Shown here: positions 20,501 through 24,968 of the stretch, piece by piece
How the letters are laid out: the number at the start of each line of letters is the position of its first letter
How positions within the stretch are numbered: the first letter of the stretch is position 1
Assembly (NCBI GenBank): GCA_017542465.1
Contig: JAFXXB010000014.1
Coordinates: 1 to 64,000, forward strand
Reading direction: 5' to 3'
Origin: Bacilli bacterium
GTDB taxonomy: Bacteria; Bacillota_I; Bacilli_A; RF39; UBA660
Length of the DNA: 64,000 nt
Notes under the pieces: generated by a model
Databases searched by the model: none
Seen by the model: only the letters and a program-made list of their open reading frames with translations
Told to the model about the DNA's origin: nothing
Translations under genes and position numbers: made by a program

Positions 20501-22318
20501 TATGTAGCTTATGGTGGAACCCAAATAGCTGGTGGTTATTCAACATATAATTCATCAGAAACTCGTGCTTCATTTGGTCAAGGTGCTGTTTATACATCTT
20601 ATATTTACCCAGGTGGAGGTGGAGGCTTCTATGGTGGTGGTACATCAAGAAGTTCAATAACTGCAGCTGGTGGTGGATCTGGTTATATTGGAAATTCAAG
20701 ATTATATGATAAATCAATGTATGGATATAATGTTGATACAATATCAGATGCAGAAAATGCTACTATTGCATATTTAGTTGTAGCTACTCCATATATTCAT
20801 AATATTACTCAAGATGCAACATATACTGATTTAAATCTAGCATTCAATCAAGCACATGATAATGATGAATTAGAATTAACTGCTAATGGTAATAATACAG
20901 TTGCAGTTACAATTCCTGATATATCATTATCACTTGATATGAAGGGATTTAGTATTAATACTACTAAACCTATAACTAATAATGGTAATTTAATAATTGT
21001 AAGTAATAATGCATTAAGTAGACCTAAAATATATACTAATTTAGGTATTACATTATTTAGTAATAATGGTACATTGACTTCTACTGGTGTGGATTTTGGT
21101 GGATATAATGCTATAGTAAATACTGGTACTATTAATATTACAAATTCAAATATTACTACATCAAATAGAGGTATTGAGAATAGTTCAATTATGACTTTAG
21201 ATGGTGTATCTATTAGAGGTGGTACTTACGCATTATATGATTCTGCTACTATAACTAATACTATTACAAATTCTACTTTATCTGGTGGCACATCATTACA
21301 AAAACAAGGTACGGGTAGATTAACTATTAGTTCTTCTAATATTACTGGAACAATTAATAATGCCGGTAATAGTTTATTAATTATCCAAGGTGGAACATTA
21401 AATGGAACTATAAGTAATTCAGGTACATTTAATATGAGTAATGTAGTATCTACTCATTATAGAGAATCTGACGGATCATATAACCAAATATCTAATAGCG
21501 GAACAATGACTTTAACTGGTAATACATTTAATAGAGATTATAAGATGTATGGTGGATATACTATGTCTACTATAAAGAATACTGGTACTCTTAATAGTTC
21601 AAATAATACTCATAATTCTAAGAATGATTATTATTATGATAGTTCTGCTACATCTCATTCTAGATATACATATAATAGAGGTATTATTAATGAAGGTATA
21701 GTAACATCAACATCAGATACTTATAACTTACAAAGATCTGAATCTGCAATTGCTATTCATAATAAAACTAATAATTCTGCTACTGTAAGTAACATTACTG
21801 GTAATTTCTCTGATTGTAAGAGAATATATGCTTTAGATAATGAAACTGGTACAATGGATGTTACAGGCGGAAGTTTTACAATGACAACTAACTATGAAGC
21901 TGCTTATGGTTTATATGTTAATGGTGGTAGTATTACTTCTAAGAATGTAGATATTACTGCAACAGATAATAAAAAATCCTATGGTATATATTCTATAACT
22001 GGAAGTGCTACATATGAATCTGGTACTATTTCATTATCAGGTGATGAAGCATATGGTGTTTATATTGAAACAGGAACTGTTACTCTTGGTGTTCAAGGTA
22101 GTGGAGTAATAGTTGATAATCCATATGTAGAAGCAATTGGTACAACAACTGGTTATGGTGTAATAGTTGGTGATGGAAGCTTTAATTATTATGATGGTAA
22201 GATCTTAGGATCAACTAATTATAGAGATAAAGGATTCACTAATATAGAAGATGATTATAAGATTCAAGAAATTGATGAAACAAATGGTAAAGCTTGTGTA
22301 TTAGTATCTATTTATTAA
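5552..22318 (+). CDS. Giant 5,588-residue beta-helix / glycine-rich surface protein B
   Basis: One uninterrupted frame. The N terminus has basic residues then a hydrophobic segment (~16–37) typical of an exported or membrane-anchored protein. Residues ~40–190 resemble the TasA/camelysin-like domain (EIYFDHV strand, a PGEVYEYTVD motif). InlB-like repeats lie at ~201–297 and ~2462–2557. About eleven beta-helix sectors follow, each starting with a lead-in such as KIGDRSYRTLQSAIDA plus a strand like IVIDLHG, then NxGTLxI and GGTI rungs. A glycine-rich module sits at ~3278–3530, two more at ~4480–5076 with an InlB-like repeat between them. Beta-helix rungs resume to the C terminus. No LPXTG or C-terminal anchor is visible. 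The gene is monocistronic with a strong RBS and its own terminator. It is probably a cell-surface fibre or adhesin; function and ligand are not shown. Confidence 0.9.
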   Translation: MFTKLLHDITKNKYYLIGIISVFLLLIITLGTAALRSTLSIVGTTKIQENTWEIYFDHVHDEQFNDNVTPSKHAVIIDNEKTQIEFTVDLKPGEVYEYTVDMINDGSINSSIEDIQKTVLSAAQKKYLDFDIIYTEGDSAGLEPKVCDKLNAGTKREIKISVRYKDGLDVSEYPSEDLHLTLFFSITYIKQDLTCPDEPTAHSLTIDPNGGSILIDKISRTDKVIKYLAKNSSFYSSTYEIPTPKRRLYNFRGWEVIKPGEGEEKTYILSNEPNARGNYDFTIGNEDVEVRAIWEEGNFVARIEDEYFETIQMAFDAADGTWTDLNGDSHSYSWHDNTVHLLRNTDEWPTNTTTTPFVFDLESFTVSGRITNNANSNLTLVNGRVEEKKKNPEDTDKGAVINHGTLALGRDDGLVDVENSIALKGFEIGLLNDSDHNSIFDFYDGYIEAERPIVIGYDGHPEGYYVFINHLSGTDIKRAYLVNNASRAVAKTETKGTVLYYDLQDAFDESAKNKEDYHYGDDKYIVYAIRDFEAAYNLSVPENNRVLFDTKGYKVNTGGTITNDGYLKIYNSTNEQSFIKPSKTIVNHGEMIINNLSVESTSEYQTINNDGSLDISKTTVKGNKAYAINNNGHGTIIFDEDTLIESVEYHGLYNNSPDLVITDGTIYGFLNDGVGTQVTGGTFKIYHWRTYSSYSYTDHFIPAIKNSGVLNISDGTVTEYEWETYPVQNKGTINISGGTFDSIYRTFSNNYDNSNGTITITGGNIHSSKTIVNGGNIIVANNASISSDTGKAIEYGYLEVNGGTVTATTGSVAYNSSVKITSGEIVSENGTAVEGNRDNNVTVTGGTIHSLDGTAIKGTNVNISGGTIEGVTYGIESGVNVSVTGGTITSDDKAVTCTSIDVYGGTITSPNDAVNIKNATVTGGTITSEDGTAITLSGEGTVLDGNIHGGMYGILNNGKLIIGDDEGTISPNVPTIIGDSVGVYITGTDTYFFDGILKGQVDGYVGEITRTPLGGTPASGSQEIDGVTYQTDYIIQFEPWLEIEGVGQFNTIDAASDAIADGGTATIKVIKDVVPSFVQHFVDENHNKQITFDLNGHILRSTQVAYNNDSNVTVIDSVGTGKITNDICNYFENDHNMTINNITIVSTGDKAAIRNYRHGTLTITNANITAHNNALQNMGTLIINNITLTSEEDAIWAEYIDELYDHAYGTVTINNGTITAGNDAVTSRGTLILNNGTIEAGRYGSNKGNSTTINGGSIHSVDTTIYGGSITVNGGQVISDTSYAAYTSGTTKVTNGYVEGTIAISHYAWYDLYSHPQYDPIYISGGKVVGSSTYGVKIIRNTAYITGGEVYGEVDGVYSEGQVVMGNKEDAISKTSPVVQGKHNGLTSTGTFYFFDGILKGKHAARDGQVNLVPDASMVIDDYEFIDRIEYKTEYLDSYGNWLRVGDQEFNSLYAAQSVIEDYGTVYVTKDVSINFEQSLVAGKHVTFDLDGHQVMMVKTLTTKGTNTVTDSSSAKTGLLKNVSEVEDLAAITNEGTLTIAGGQYESVRDYAISNDEGTMVINDINLVTSGCLTTYGGSVTINGGYFETTSDRKTTLNVRGAVTINGGTFISPYSNTIDSDLYGGLTINGGEIISTTGVAINTYDYYKPTLITGGTITGKTNGIVVNNNKDNHKAFTVQGGHIIGQTGSAVVSESDNTNITGGILEGFVYGLDTKNNVTIGTDDGTVSIDSPVIKGNSYGLNIQSTATVNFYDGILKGIEESEQGTITTIAARTQEYRDTETIDNVVYKTKYLITEKDLAYNVEQDKYYNNLQDAFDDAGDNEHIELLTNIPIYYPVTNNTNHPFTLDLKGYTISTNKPIVNNYNLTIVDSSNNGTIKASSNIVLITNSGTLSLGDISLINTGSSNYVVKNTGTLSLDQTKIEGVNALQNTNNLTINNANISASSNAIQSSGSLSIDGGTYLAQEAYVLYNNGSRENTISNAYFTGDFYNYRNTLNVVDCNITLSNQYRNEQSIDNAGTMNITRTNITGSGNTNNTGTMSIYKSTIDINGEKSGNGKRSGIYNTGTLSIDNTKVYVDVNNPYAYSNDIRGLTNKGTVTIINQSEIQVGYNTTNIPNHTYYGILAQGGTVTSNDSTITILGAQNGYGVYVDNDNASVILETGNITVNNSRYAYGVYATSGSFTMGHYDDVDDESDLVSTTNPRVYAKGDIRGIGVKRRNANFNFYDGIIWASTYAKPETTTHVEKFYEVTTYLDEATSLEYALLEFMGSDYDNTVVAKIGDRSYRTLQSAIDAENENNEEIILVRSIETDQPLDIPAGKNIVIDLHGMSLTTSINNHGTLQVYNGTIIEVGVDNPETEEVEDHNYINNYGTLIIGKDDGNVLSSNTRIISEGIAITNVFDDGYVHNEGRLEMYDGYIEGNPAIDKSIDKTAEFARLLTKKNNQYERIYLQSLSEDAIRNGETDLIVTIDPNGGVIKERIPDPYNERYKEYTEPYEVYLNYVNNQTYDITPYPTKNGCVFDGWEVSDPTVLSEIENGHRITIGLKDITLKAKWVIDPNATAKIGNNYYFTIEEAHEAAKNKDVIELIKDVTLDNDTSITITKEVTIDLGGHTISGNVNDGVIINRGILTIYNGTITNDVDNEHGKGIVNNKTLTMGINNAEVKINDINVFGKELGLEQNGAFNFYDGTIEGVVSIVGGINSLPQGYYLYTNENEQLGTTKLFLSGSPENAVAAITDGSNSQLFFKLTNAITAARASGKEIDIIKSFEANYPITIREDDDIVINMNSYDITTGNDIINNGILKIYDKSEQKGSITTSKPIENNGVLTIKDITISQSSNNNTLNNIGNLVLDNATIQANNGYAVNNTGEIDMNSTSKILATNYSLYNDNEDLILEAGEVTAIKTVKNIEINNVVINNTNTSNACVYANTTVTIDITGGSCTSSKYGILLDGGKITVNADNYKINASDYAIRFSSGSKHKLNLTDSEINKSENGVVGNYGIVNESGVGNCSANIKDSYVNGKYYGVYVYSNNMTIENSTVTHTITSTTYYALYCASGSTCTINNNTNIISTIQTAACIGDGAISTINDSTITAKTYGLYVSGSGKATVNNSTITGNTAGAYVYSYYDYKPTLTLNSGTISSENYGIYLYGSSVANLYGGTVSGDVYGIKLEYYRSNPLLNIGKEDEELSTTSPLVTGGLYGIYRDSGTMNFYNGKLRGFTNGYNSEFNNVRAAHDIVTLEEHIGEMSDFNTHSISEASDTPIARVAKINNGYARITYIDETNGDCINNTEYTFDYLGDEDILPITCPGKYSLEVWGAQGGYGIKDGSANQGTPGYGGYAYGEVNLNTGETLYINVGGRGENASLSKCPQGGYNGGGSGTNDGGGCTNANDDDASGAGGGATHIALKSGLLKDLENDKDKILIVAGGGGGAAYNYTGGSGGGFKGGFNDGTTQTTADQESGYLFGQGKNGEGVRQNSCSEGSTSCVGVAGGGGGWYGGLSQDKEYHSSGTGGSGYIGNTRLSNQVMFGYNVPYTIGDYYYNILVVKENFIQAEDGEAFNTIDDGVQYLIDHYNSTGKLTFIKDVSINEVSTVAAGTNIELDLHGKKVSMTQPLVNLGTLTISDNLGTGELTNSRGNTIDNQGTLTINNNVHLKSSSNVIYSNTSLNTITINDNAVLEGVNGVNLNSKTTLTVTNAKINASSNGIYITGGKEHNVTLTNVEINKDYDGAYAINRSGDVYDSIINITGGYYYGRDYSIYVTDRTKFTVSGAEIKSKSSYSSSYSALVCGYGSTCTFSNNTSITSTNAYGLEAGEGTKVSLTDTTINSPSRAVSLTSSAKMDVYNSTITGGTYGVYLYSYYDYNTTLNLYSGSITSSQYGIYQNSSSTVNLYGGSVHGDKYGVYQEYYRYINTLNIGDLTETTVSTTVPYITGGEYAVYKDTAKSNFYNGRLRGKTKGYNKDFDLIRTAYDIVEIEEYEDPEDTTSQVYKVNYLEEMQPFLVAPDGQEFNIFSDAIQYMIDNYGGTGKLTVTRSVTYQQPMEFPTETELELDLHGNELTATQTIVNKGITTISDSLGTGLLNNINGDTINNQGSITINNNAKISSSAKVINSTTNVGTVTVKSGAVLTGTYGIYAAIGQTVTMTGAEIKASNTGIYTNKTMNLTLTDTIINKDMTSTYGIRFYEGTNHVMNITGGYIRGNDYAIKGANISDGNIQGATLEAYNYHTIDIDYSTLNINAGTVINNYNTSTSYYAVRVGEANTVNVRGAEINAKSYGLNTYYRSTLNVYDGTKVYGETGAIYTSPWRTYSDTINIYGGEFTSPNIAANIGGNITFNIYGGHFYGDVYGLRGFSNSYASPTITIGDVTDTLDIQQPLIEGALYGIYKDAGTFNFYSGRLVGNTSPYYGDFDNVRAGHQVFLDTNEMTLEMQSVRTYNTSESSETPVSGKAKKGDGYVKITYGSGDAEQVDYQDVDYILPNGYNVEDIIKVYSHTTDEPYHVDNITAGYYQLEVWGAQGGGIQLDSTITALGNGGKGGYAKGTVHLSNTDSLYIFVGTQGQVTASGLALGGYNGGGATWGSGASDPAAGGGGATDIRINSDSLYSRVIVAGGGGGGGEDSEPGQAGGGLSGAGPLPGTQTAAGTGGVFGQGAHTRYDGGGAGGGWYGGGSYGGSQTLPTSNNSSDNDGGSGGSGYVYTSESTLVDGYLLDSSYQLINAELLDGNQLMTLYNGKEQTGNTGDGHARITYLGEDPIDTVTFSLAGNEIDGTTKTYSPGSKMTNLPTPTVDSEDSFAGWFLDPEFTQRVTQSTKIYKSTTLYGKVESNSDYCNISGYRVFVYDYSNSEDTFVPPCDGTYIIEAWGASGGLSNSNANGGYGGYSYGKIDLTKSDKLYINVGGSGRVRDTIGVTIGGYNGGANTKTQDSSYYASSGGGATSIAFKSGLLKTLSNDRDKIIMVAGGGGGATSTSSYNTIGGSGGGYHGGKGNSTYDGRYAADYVAYGGTQIAGGYSTYNSSETRASFGQGAVYTSYIYPGGGGGFYGGGTSRSSITAAGGGSGYIGNSRLYDKSMYGYNVDTISDAENATIAYLVVATPYIHNITQDATYTDLNLAFNQAHDNDELELTANGNNTVAVTIPDISLSLDMKGFSINTTKPITNNGNLIIVSNNALSRPKIYTNLGITLFSNNGTLTSTGVDFGGYNAIVNTGTINITNSNITTSNRGIENSSIMTLDGVSIRGGTYALYDSATITNTITNSTLSGGTSLQKQGTGRLTISSSNITGTINNAGNSLLIIQGGTLNGTISNSGTFNMSNVVSTHYRESDGSYNQISNSGTMTLTGNTFNRDYKMYGGYTMSTIKNTGTLNSSNNTHNSKNDYYYDSSATSHSRYTYNRGIINEGIVTSTSDTYNLQRSESAIAIHNKTNNSATVSNITGNFSDCKRIYALDNETGTMDVTGGSFTMTTNYEAAYGLYVNGGSITSKNVDITATDNKKSYGIYSITGSATYESGTISLSGDEAYGVYIETGTVTLGVQGSGVIVDNPYVEAIGTTTGYGVIVGDGSFNYYDGKILGSTNYRDKGFTNIEDDYKIQEIDETNGKACVLVSIY
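6460..15000 (+). repeat. Beta-helix rung region of giant protein B
   Basis: Degenerate rungs of about 18–25 codons with consensus V-x-GGT-I-x-S-x-x-x-A and NxGTLxI, rich in N, T, S, G and I. They are grouped into sectors that each begin with a lead-in of the type xxIGxxxYxTLxxAxxAA…IxLxKDV. Typical of right-handed beta-helix (pectate-lyase-like) surface proteins. The repetition is at protein level; exact DNA repeats are short. Confidence 0.75.
15000..15370 (+). repeat. 'ITGG–GIY–NFYNG–LRG' cassette, copy 1 in protein B
   Basis: Encodes LYGGTVSGDVYGI, LNIGK, VTGGLYGIYRD, NFYNGKLRG, NNVRAAHD and NGYARITY. Closely matches the copy in protein A and, as there, directly precedes a glycine-rich module. 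Confidence 0.7.
15388..16150 (+). repeat. Glycine-rich (ALK/LTK-GRD-like) module 1 of protein B
   Basis: Contains YTFDYLGDED, LEVWGAQGG, LYINVGGRG, YNGGGSG, GGGATHIA, ILIVAGGGGGAA, LFGQG, GGGGGWYGG and GSGYIGNTRLS. Same motif order as the modules of protein A. Confidence 0.8.
17190..17480 (+). repeat. 'ITGG–GIY–NFYNG–LRG' cassette, copy 2 in protein B
   Basis: Encodes NLYGGSVHGDKYGVY, LNIGD, ITGGEYAVYKD, NFYNGRLRG and a LIRTAYDIV strand. Here it is followed by another beta-helix sector rather than a glycine-rich module. Confidence 0.65.
18460..18890 (+). repeat. 'ITGG–GIY–NFYNG–LRG' cassette, copy 3 in protein B
   Basis: Encodes IYGGHFYGDVYGL, ITIGD, IEGALYGIYKDAG, NFYSGRLVG, NVRAGHQV and AKKGDGYVKITY. 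It is the copy most like that of protein A (…KGDGYARIKY) and again directly precedes glycine-rich modules. Confidence 0.7.
18985..20780 (+). repeat. Glycine-rich modules 2 and 3 of protein B with an InlB-like repeat between
   Basis: Module 2 (~18985–19765) has LEVWGAQGGG, LYIFVGTQG and VIVAGGGGGGG. The InlB-like repeat (~19776–19980) has FAGWFLDPEF. Module 3 (~19996–20780) has IEAWGASGG, LYINVGGSG, GGGATSIA and SGYIGNSRLYDKSMYGYNV. The same order, down to the YDKxMYGYNV ending, closes the glycine-rich part of protein A, so the two C-terminal blocks share ancestry. Confidence 0.8.
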
Positions 22319-22322
22319 TAAT

Positions 22323-22350
22323 AAAAAAGAGATTTAATATCTCTTTTTTT
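22323..22350 (+). terminator. Intrinsic terminator of giant gene B
   Basis: AAAAAAGAGAT / ATCTCTTTTTTT stem with a short loop and a long T run, right after the TAA stop. Confidence 0.85.
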
Positions 22351-22418
22351 TATTTTTGTAAAAAAATTAACTATTTTTTTCGAGATTTTGGGTATGAACC
22401 GTTAATAAGAATAGTAGA

Positions 22419-22469
22419 GGGTGGAAAATATCACCTGGATGTTATCTCCAGTAAACTGGAGGTGATTAC
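22419..22469 (+). promoter_or_regulatory. SD-masking leader of the 22-residue peptide
   Basis: The Shine–Dalgarno GGAGGTGATT lies 6 nt before the peptide ATG. It can be masked twice: CTCCAG/CTGGAG forms a local hairpin over the SD, and ATCACCT (22430–22436) can pair with AGGTGAT (22460–22466). Such double masking is typical of type I toxin mRNAs. No clear promoter was found upstream. Confidence 0.45.
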
Positions 22470-22538
22470 ATGAATAATACAGAGTTAAAGATTTTAATTC
22501 TACTATTATTGGTAATTATTATTTTACATATACTTTAA
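22470..22538 (+). CDS. 22-residue hydrophobic peptide, candidate type I toxin
   Basis: ATG with a perfect SD (GGAGGTGATT) opens a 22-codon frame: a short polar start (MNNTELK) followed by 15 nearly all Ile/Leu/Val residues ending HIL, long enough for one membrane helix. Size, composition, strong but masked SD and a convergent small RNA just downstream fit the general pattern of Gram-positive type I toxins (TxpA/BsrG/Fst class). I do not recognise its sequence as a named family member. It lies between the giant gene and the adhesin gene and shares no operon with them. Alternative: a non-toxic small membrane peptide. Confidence 0.5.
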   Translation: MNNTELKILILLLLVIIILHIL

Positions 22539-22561
22539 TCAGAACGGATCAATGGGGAGGT

Positions 22562-22593
22562 AAAATAAAAAGCATCTAGAAAAAACTAGATGC
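22562..22593 (-). terminator. Terminator of the convergent small RNA
   Basis: Read on the minus strand, GCATCTAG / CTAGATGC make a perfect 8-bp stem with a 6-nt loop, followed by TTTTTATTTT. Confidence 0.7.
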
Positions 22594-22638
22594 ATCACCC
22601 ATAAAAGGAGATGGCATCAGTTGGTGATGCACTCCTCT
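22565..22638 (-). ncRNA. Candidate antitoxin RNA opposite the toxin 3' region
   Basis: A minus-strand promoter (TTGATT at 22668–22673, 17-nt spacer, TAAAAT at 22645–22650) predicts a start near 22638, and the terminator hairpin ends near 22565, giving about 75 nt. It would be antisense to the 3' UTR of the peptide mRNA, which has no strong terminator before this point. It contains AUCACC and GGUGAU segments able to pair with the peptide leader. A second hairpin (GCATCACC/GGTGATGC, 22592–22630) shares bases with the terminator stem. Predicted from sequence only. Confidence 0.4.
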
Positions 22639-22718
22639 AATTAAATTTTAGTATATTAACTAATAATAATCAATAATTAGTTAATAGATAAGAAAATAAA
22701 ATATGATTGGAGGTTATA

Positions 22719-24161
22719 ATGAAAAATATTGTTAAAAGTATGTTTATTTTCTTAAGTATATTTATAGTTATGTTTATATGTGAAAATGCTAGTGCAATAT
22801 CAATTACCTCTGAACCAACAGGTATTTATTTTACTTTTATGAAGGATAATGGTCATCGTTTTTCTGATGAGATGGTTATTTATAAAGTAGATGGTGAGTA
22901 TGCTTATTGTATAGAACCAGGTATTTCATTAGGTTCTTCAAATTATTACTTAAGTGATTTAAATTATTTAGGATCAGATTTAAAGAAAAAGATAGAAGAT
23001 TATATGTATTATGGATATAAATTTGATAGAGAAGGAAGAGATTATTATATAGCTACTCAAGCACTTATTTGGGAAGCTTTGTTATCAAGTAGACATGTTA
23101 CTTTTTCTACTCAATTGTTTGAAAAAGGAAATATAATTGATTATTCATTTTATAAGAATCAAATAACTGATGGTATAAGAGTGATGAATAATAACTTTGA
23201 AACAAATAATATATATGATGTTTTTTTAGGCGATGAATTAACCATTAATAATTTACAATTAAATGGACGATATGATGTTATAGTTGATGGTAATCCATTT
23301 AATTATAGTTATAGAAGTCAATCACTAAAAATATTTAATACAAATAATGTTGGTACATATGAAATACAGTTAAAAGAAAAAGATAAATATAATAATCCAT
23401 ATTTAGTATATAAAAATGATAGTAAACAAGATTTGTTAGTTTTAGGTAATATTTATCATAAAGATAAAAAACTAATAATAAATATTAAAGGTGGAAGTAT
23501 TAATCTAAAGAAAGAAGATCATGATACACATGAGTTATTACCTGATGCTGTTTATGGATTATATAATGAGAATGATGAATTATTATATGAACTTGTAACT
23601 GATGAAAATGGTAAAAGTATTATTAATAATTCATTAGCTAAAGGTACTTATTATATAAAGGAATTAAAATCACCTATAGGTTATGAATTAGATGATAATA
23701 AATACTATATAACTATTGATAATAAGAATAGTGTAATAGATATCACTATGGATGATAATATGATTAAAGGTAATTTTACTATAATTAAACAAGATAAAGA
23801 ATCTAAAGAGAATATCCCTGATACAGAATTCGATATATATGATGATAATAATAGTTTAATTGATACAATTAAAACTGATAATGAAGGTAAAGCATCTATT
23901 GTATTAAAATATGGTAGATATCATTATCAAGAAAGTAAATCTAATGATAAGTATGAATTAGACGATACTATATATGATATTAATATAGATGAGTCAACTG
24001 ATTATATTAGAGTTGTTTATAATAATAAAATACCAACTGAAGATGAATTAATAATACCTGATGTTCCAAATACAAATAGTTACTCAGTTATTCCTTTATT
24101 AATAGCTCTAGGAGTAATAATTGTTAAAGAAGAAATATATTATTATATTTATTATAATTAG
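22719..24161 (+). CDS. Thioester-domain, SpaA-type surface adhesin with sorting signal
   Basis: 480 residues from the ATG 5 nt after TTGGAGG. A signal peptide ends near ASA (26). Residues ~30–170 match the thioester domain of Gram-positive adhesins: Cys64 in YCIEPG and Gln114 in IATQALIW are the pair expected to form the internal Cys–Gln thioester. Two SpaA/Cna-B-like prealbumin folds follow (~255–347 and ~348–436); each has the Lys (K264/265, K357) and Glu (E315, E405) expected for an intramolecular isopeptide. A VPNTN sorting motif (449–453) and a hydrophobic helix end the protein. The C-terminal tail (KEEIYYYIYYN) is unusually poor in basic residues because it overlaps the sortase gene. 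By family, such proteins bind host surfaces covalently; that role here is inferred. It is translationally linked to its likely sortase. Confidence 0.85.
   Translation: MKNIVKSMFIFLSIFIVMFICENASAISITSEPTGIYFTFMKDNGHRFSDEMVIYKVDGEYAYCIEPGISLGSSNYYLSDLNYLGSDLKKKIEDYMYYGYKFDREGRDYYIATQALIWEALLSSRHVTFSTQLFEKGNIIDYSFYKNQITDGIRVMNNNFETNNIYDVFLGDELTINNLQLNGRYDVIVDGNPFNYSYRSQSLKIFNTNNVGTYEIQLKEKDKYNNPYLVYKNDSKQDLLVLGNIYHKDKKLIINIKGGSINLKKEDHDTHELLPDAVYGLYNENDELLYELVTDENGKSIINNSLAKGTYYIKELKSPIGYELDDNKYYITIDNKNSVIDITMDDNMIKGNFTIIKQDKESKENIPDTEFDIYDDNNSLIDTIKTDNEGKASIVLKYGRYHYQESKSNDKYELDDTIYDINIDESTDYIRVVYNNKIPTEDELIIPDVPNTNSYSVIPLLIALGVIIVKEEIYYYIYYN
24110..24123 (+). promoter_or_regulatory. RBS and TTG start of the sortase inside the adhesin gene
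   Basis: AGGAG (24110–24114) precedes a TTG at 24121 by 6 nt. No ATG is available before the transmembrane segment, so TTG is the best start and the frames overlap by 41 nt. Confidence 0.65.
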
Positions 24162-24759
24162 TTTGATAGTATCTTGTTCAATTATATTAGTTAATTATTA
24201 TTATAATGATATAGAGGAAGAAGTATTAATTGAGGAATATATAGGTGATACTACATCAATTTCAACTGATAGGAAAACTACGGGATTAACAAGTAAACTT
24301 AAAAATAGAATAAAGAAAATAGTTAAATCAACGACTAAAACCACATCTAATAATTATTTGTTTATATTAGATATTCCTAAGATAAATATAAAAAAAGGTA
24401 TATATAATAAGAATAGTAGTTTAAATAATGTAGATAAGAATATAACTATATTACCATCATCATCTATGCCAGATGAAAAGAATGGAAGTGTAATACTTGC
24501 TTCTCATAATGGAAATACTAGAGTATCTTATTTTAAGAACCTAGAAAAATTATCTAAAGATGATTTAGTTTACATATATTATAAAGGTATTAAGTATACA
24601 TATAAGATATATAAAAGTGAAATAGTAGATAAAGTAGGCAAGATTAATGTTAATAAAAAGAGTAATGTATCTACAATATGTTTAATATCATGTAAGAATG
24701 GAACAAATGATAAACAAATATTATATTTAGGGGAATTAATAAATACTACCACTTATTAA
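24121..24759 (+). CDS. Sortase (class D/A-like) with Lys in place of the catalytic Arg
   Basis: 212 residues. An N-terminal membrane helix (~6–25) and a charged linker precede the sortase barrel (~80–206), which opens with LDIPKINI. The conserved His129 lies in LASHNG and Cys191 in ICLISC. The Arg that normally follows the Cys and precedes the last strand is replaced by Lys198 (NDKQILYLG). The enzyme would cleave the VPNTN signal of the overlapping adhesin and join it to the wall or to a pilus-like chain. A TTG start with an internal RBS suggests translational coupling. Class assignment is tentative; family membership is clear. Confidence 0.85.
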   Translation: MLKKKYIIIFIIISLIVSCSIILVNYYYNDIEEEVLIEEYIGDTTSISTDRKTTGLTSKLKNRIKKIVKSTTKTTSNNYLFILDIPKINIKKGIYNKNSSLNNVDKNITILPSSSMPDEKNGSVILASHNGNTRVSYFKNLEKLSKDDLVYIYYKGIKYTYKIYKSEIVDKVGKINVNKKSNVSTICLISCKNGTNDKQILYLGELINTTTY

Positions 24760-24761
24760 TT

Positions 24762-24790
24762 TGACAACAGTATTTATAAGTGATATATTA
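24762..24790 (+). promoter_or_regulatory. Promoter for a candidate small RNA
   Basis: TTGACA, a 17-nt spacer and TATATT, placed immediately after the sortase stop and far from the next start codon. Confidence 0.5.
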
Positions 24791-24796
24791 TCACTT

Positions 24797-24890
24797 GTCT
24801 TGAAGGGGATTGGTTATTTTCGTTTCAAGATATGTCGGTTTTTGATATAATCTCTTATTAAAGGAAGATGCATTAATTGCATCTTTCTTT
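24797..24890 (+). ncRNA. Candidate ~95-nt small RNA
   Basis: It lies between the promoter at 24762 and a terminator hairpin (AAGATGCA … TGCATCTTTCTTT, ~24863–24890). CTTGAA and TTCAAG (~24799–24828) could form an internal stem around GGGGATTGGTTATTTTCG. No family recognised and no convincing reading frame. It could equally be a long 5' leader of the hydrolase gene with an attenuator. Confidence 0.35.
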
Positions 24891-24968
24891 ATTTATGTAA
24901 AATATTATGAATAAACACATATTTACTTAACATATATGATATAATTAATATGTAAAGAAGGTTATAAA

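Noticed and set aside
6460-22318. Repeated short DNA words that could suggest a CRISPR array
   Set aside because: Repeats are degenerate, in-frame and coding, with no constant repeat–spacer lengths; no cas genes are present.
22391-22401. GGGTATGAACC shared by the toxin leader and the tRNA-Met gene
   Set aside because: Eleven bases by chance in opposite contexts; flanks show no similarity.
24833-24865. Nine-codon frame (MSVFDIISY) inside the candidate small RNA, with a start like TxpA-type toxins
   Set aside because: Too short for a membrane helix and no SD at the right distance.
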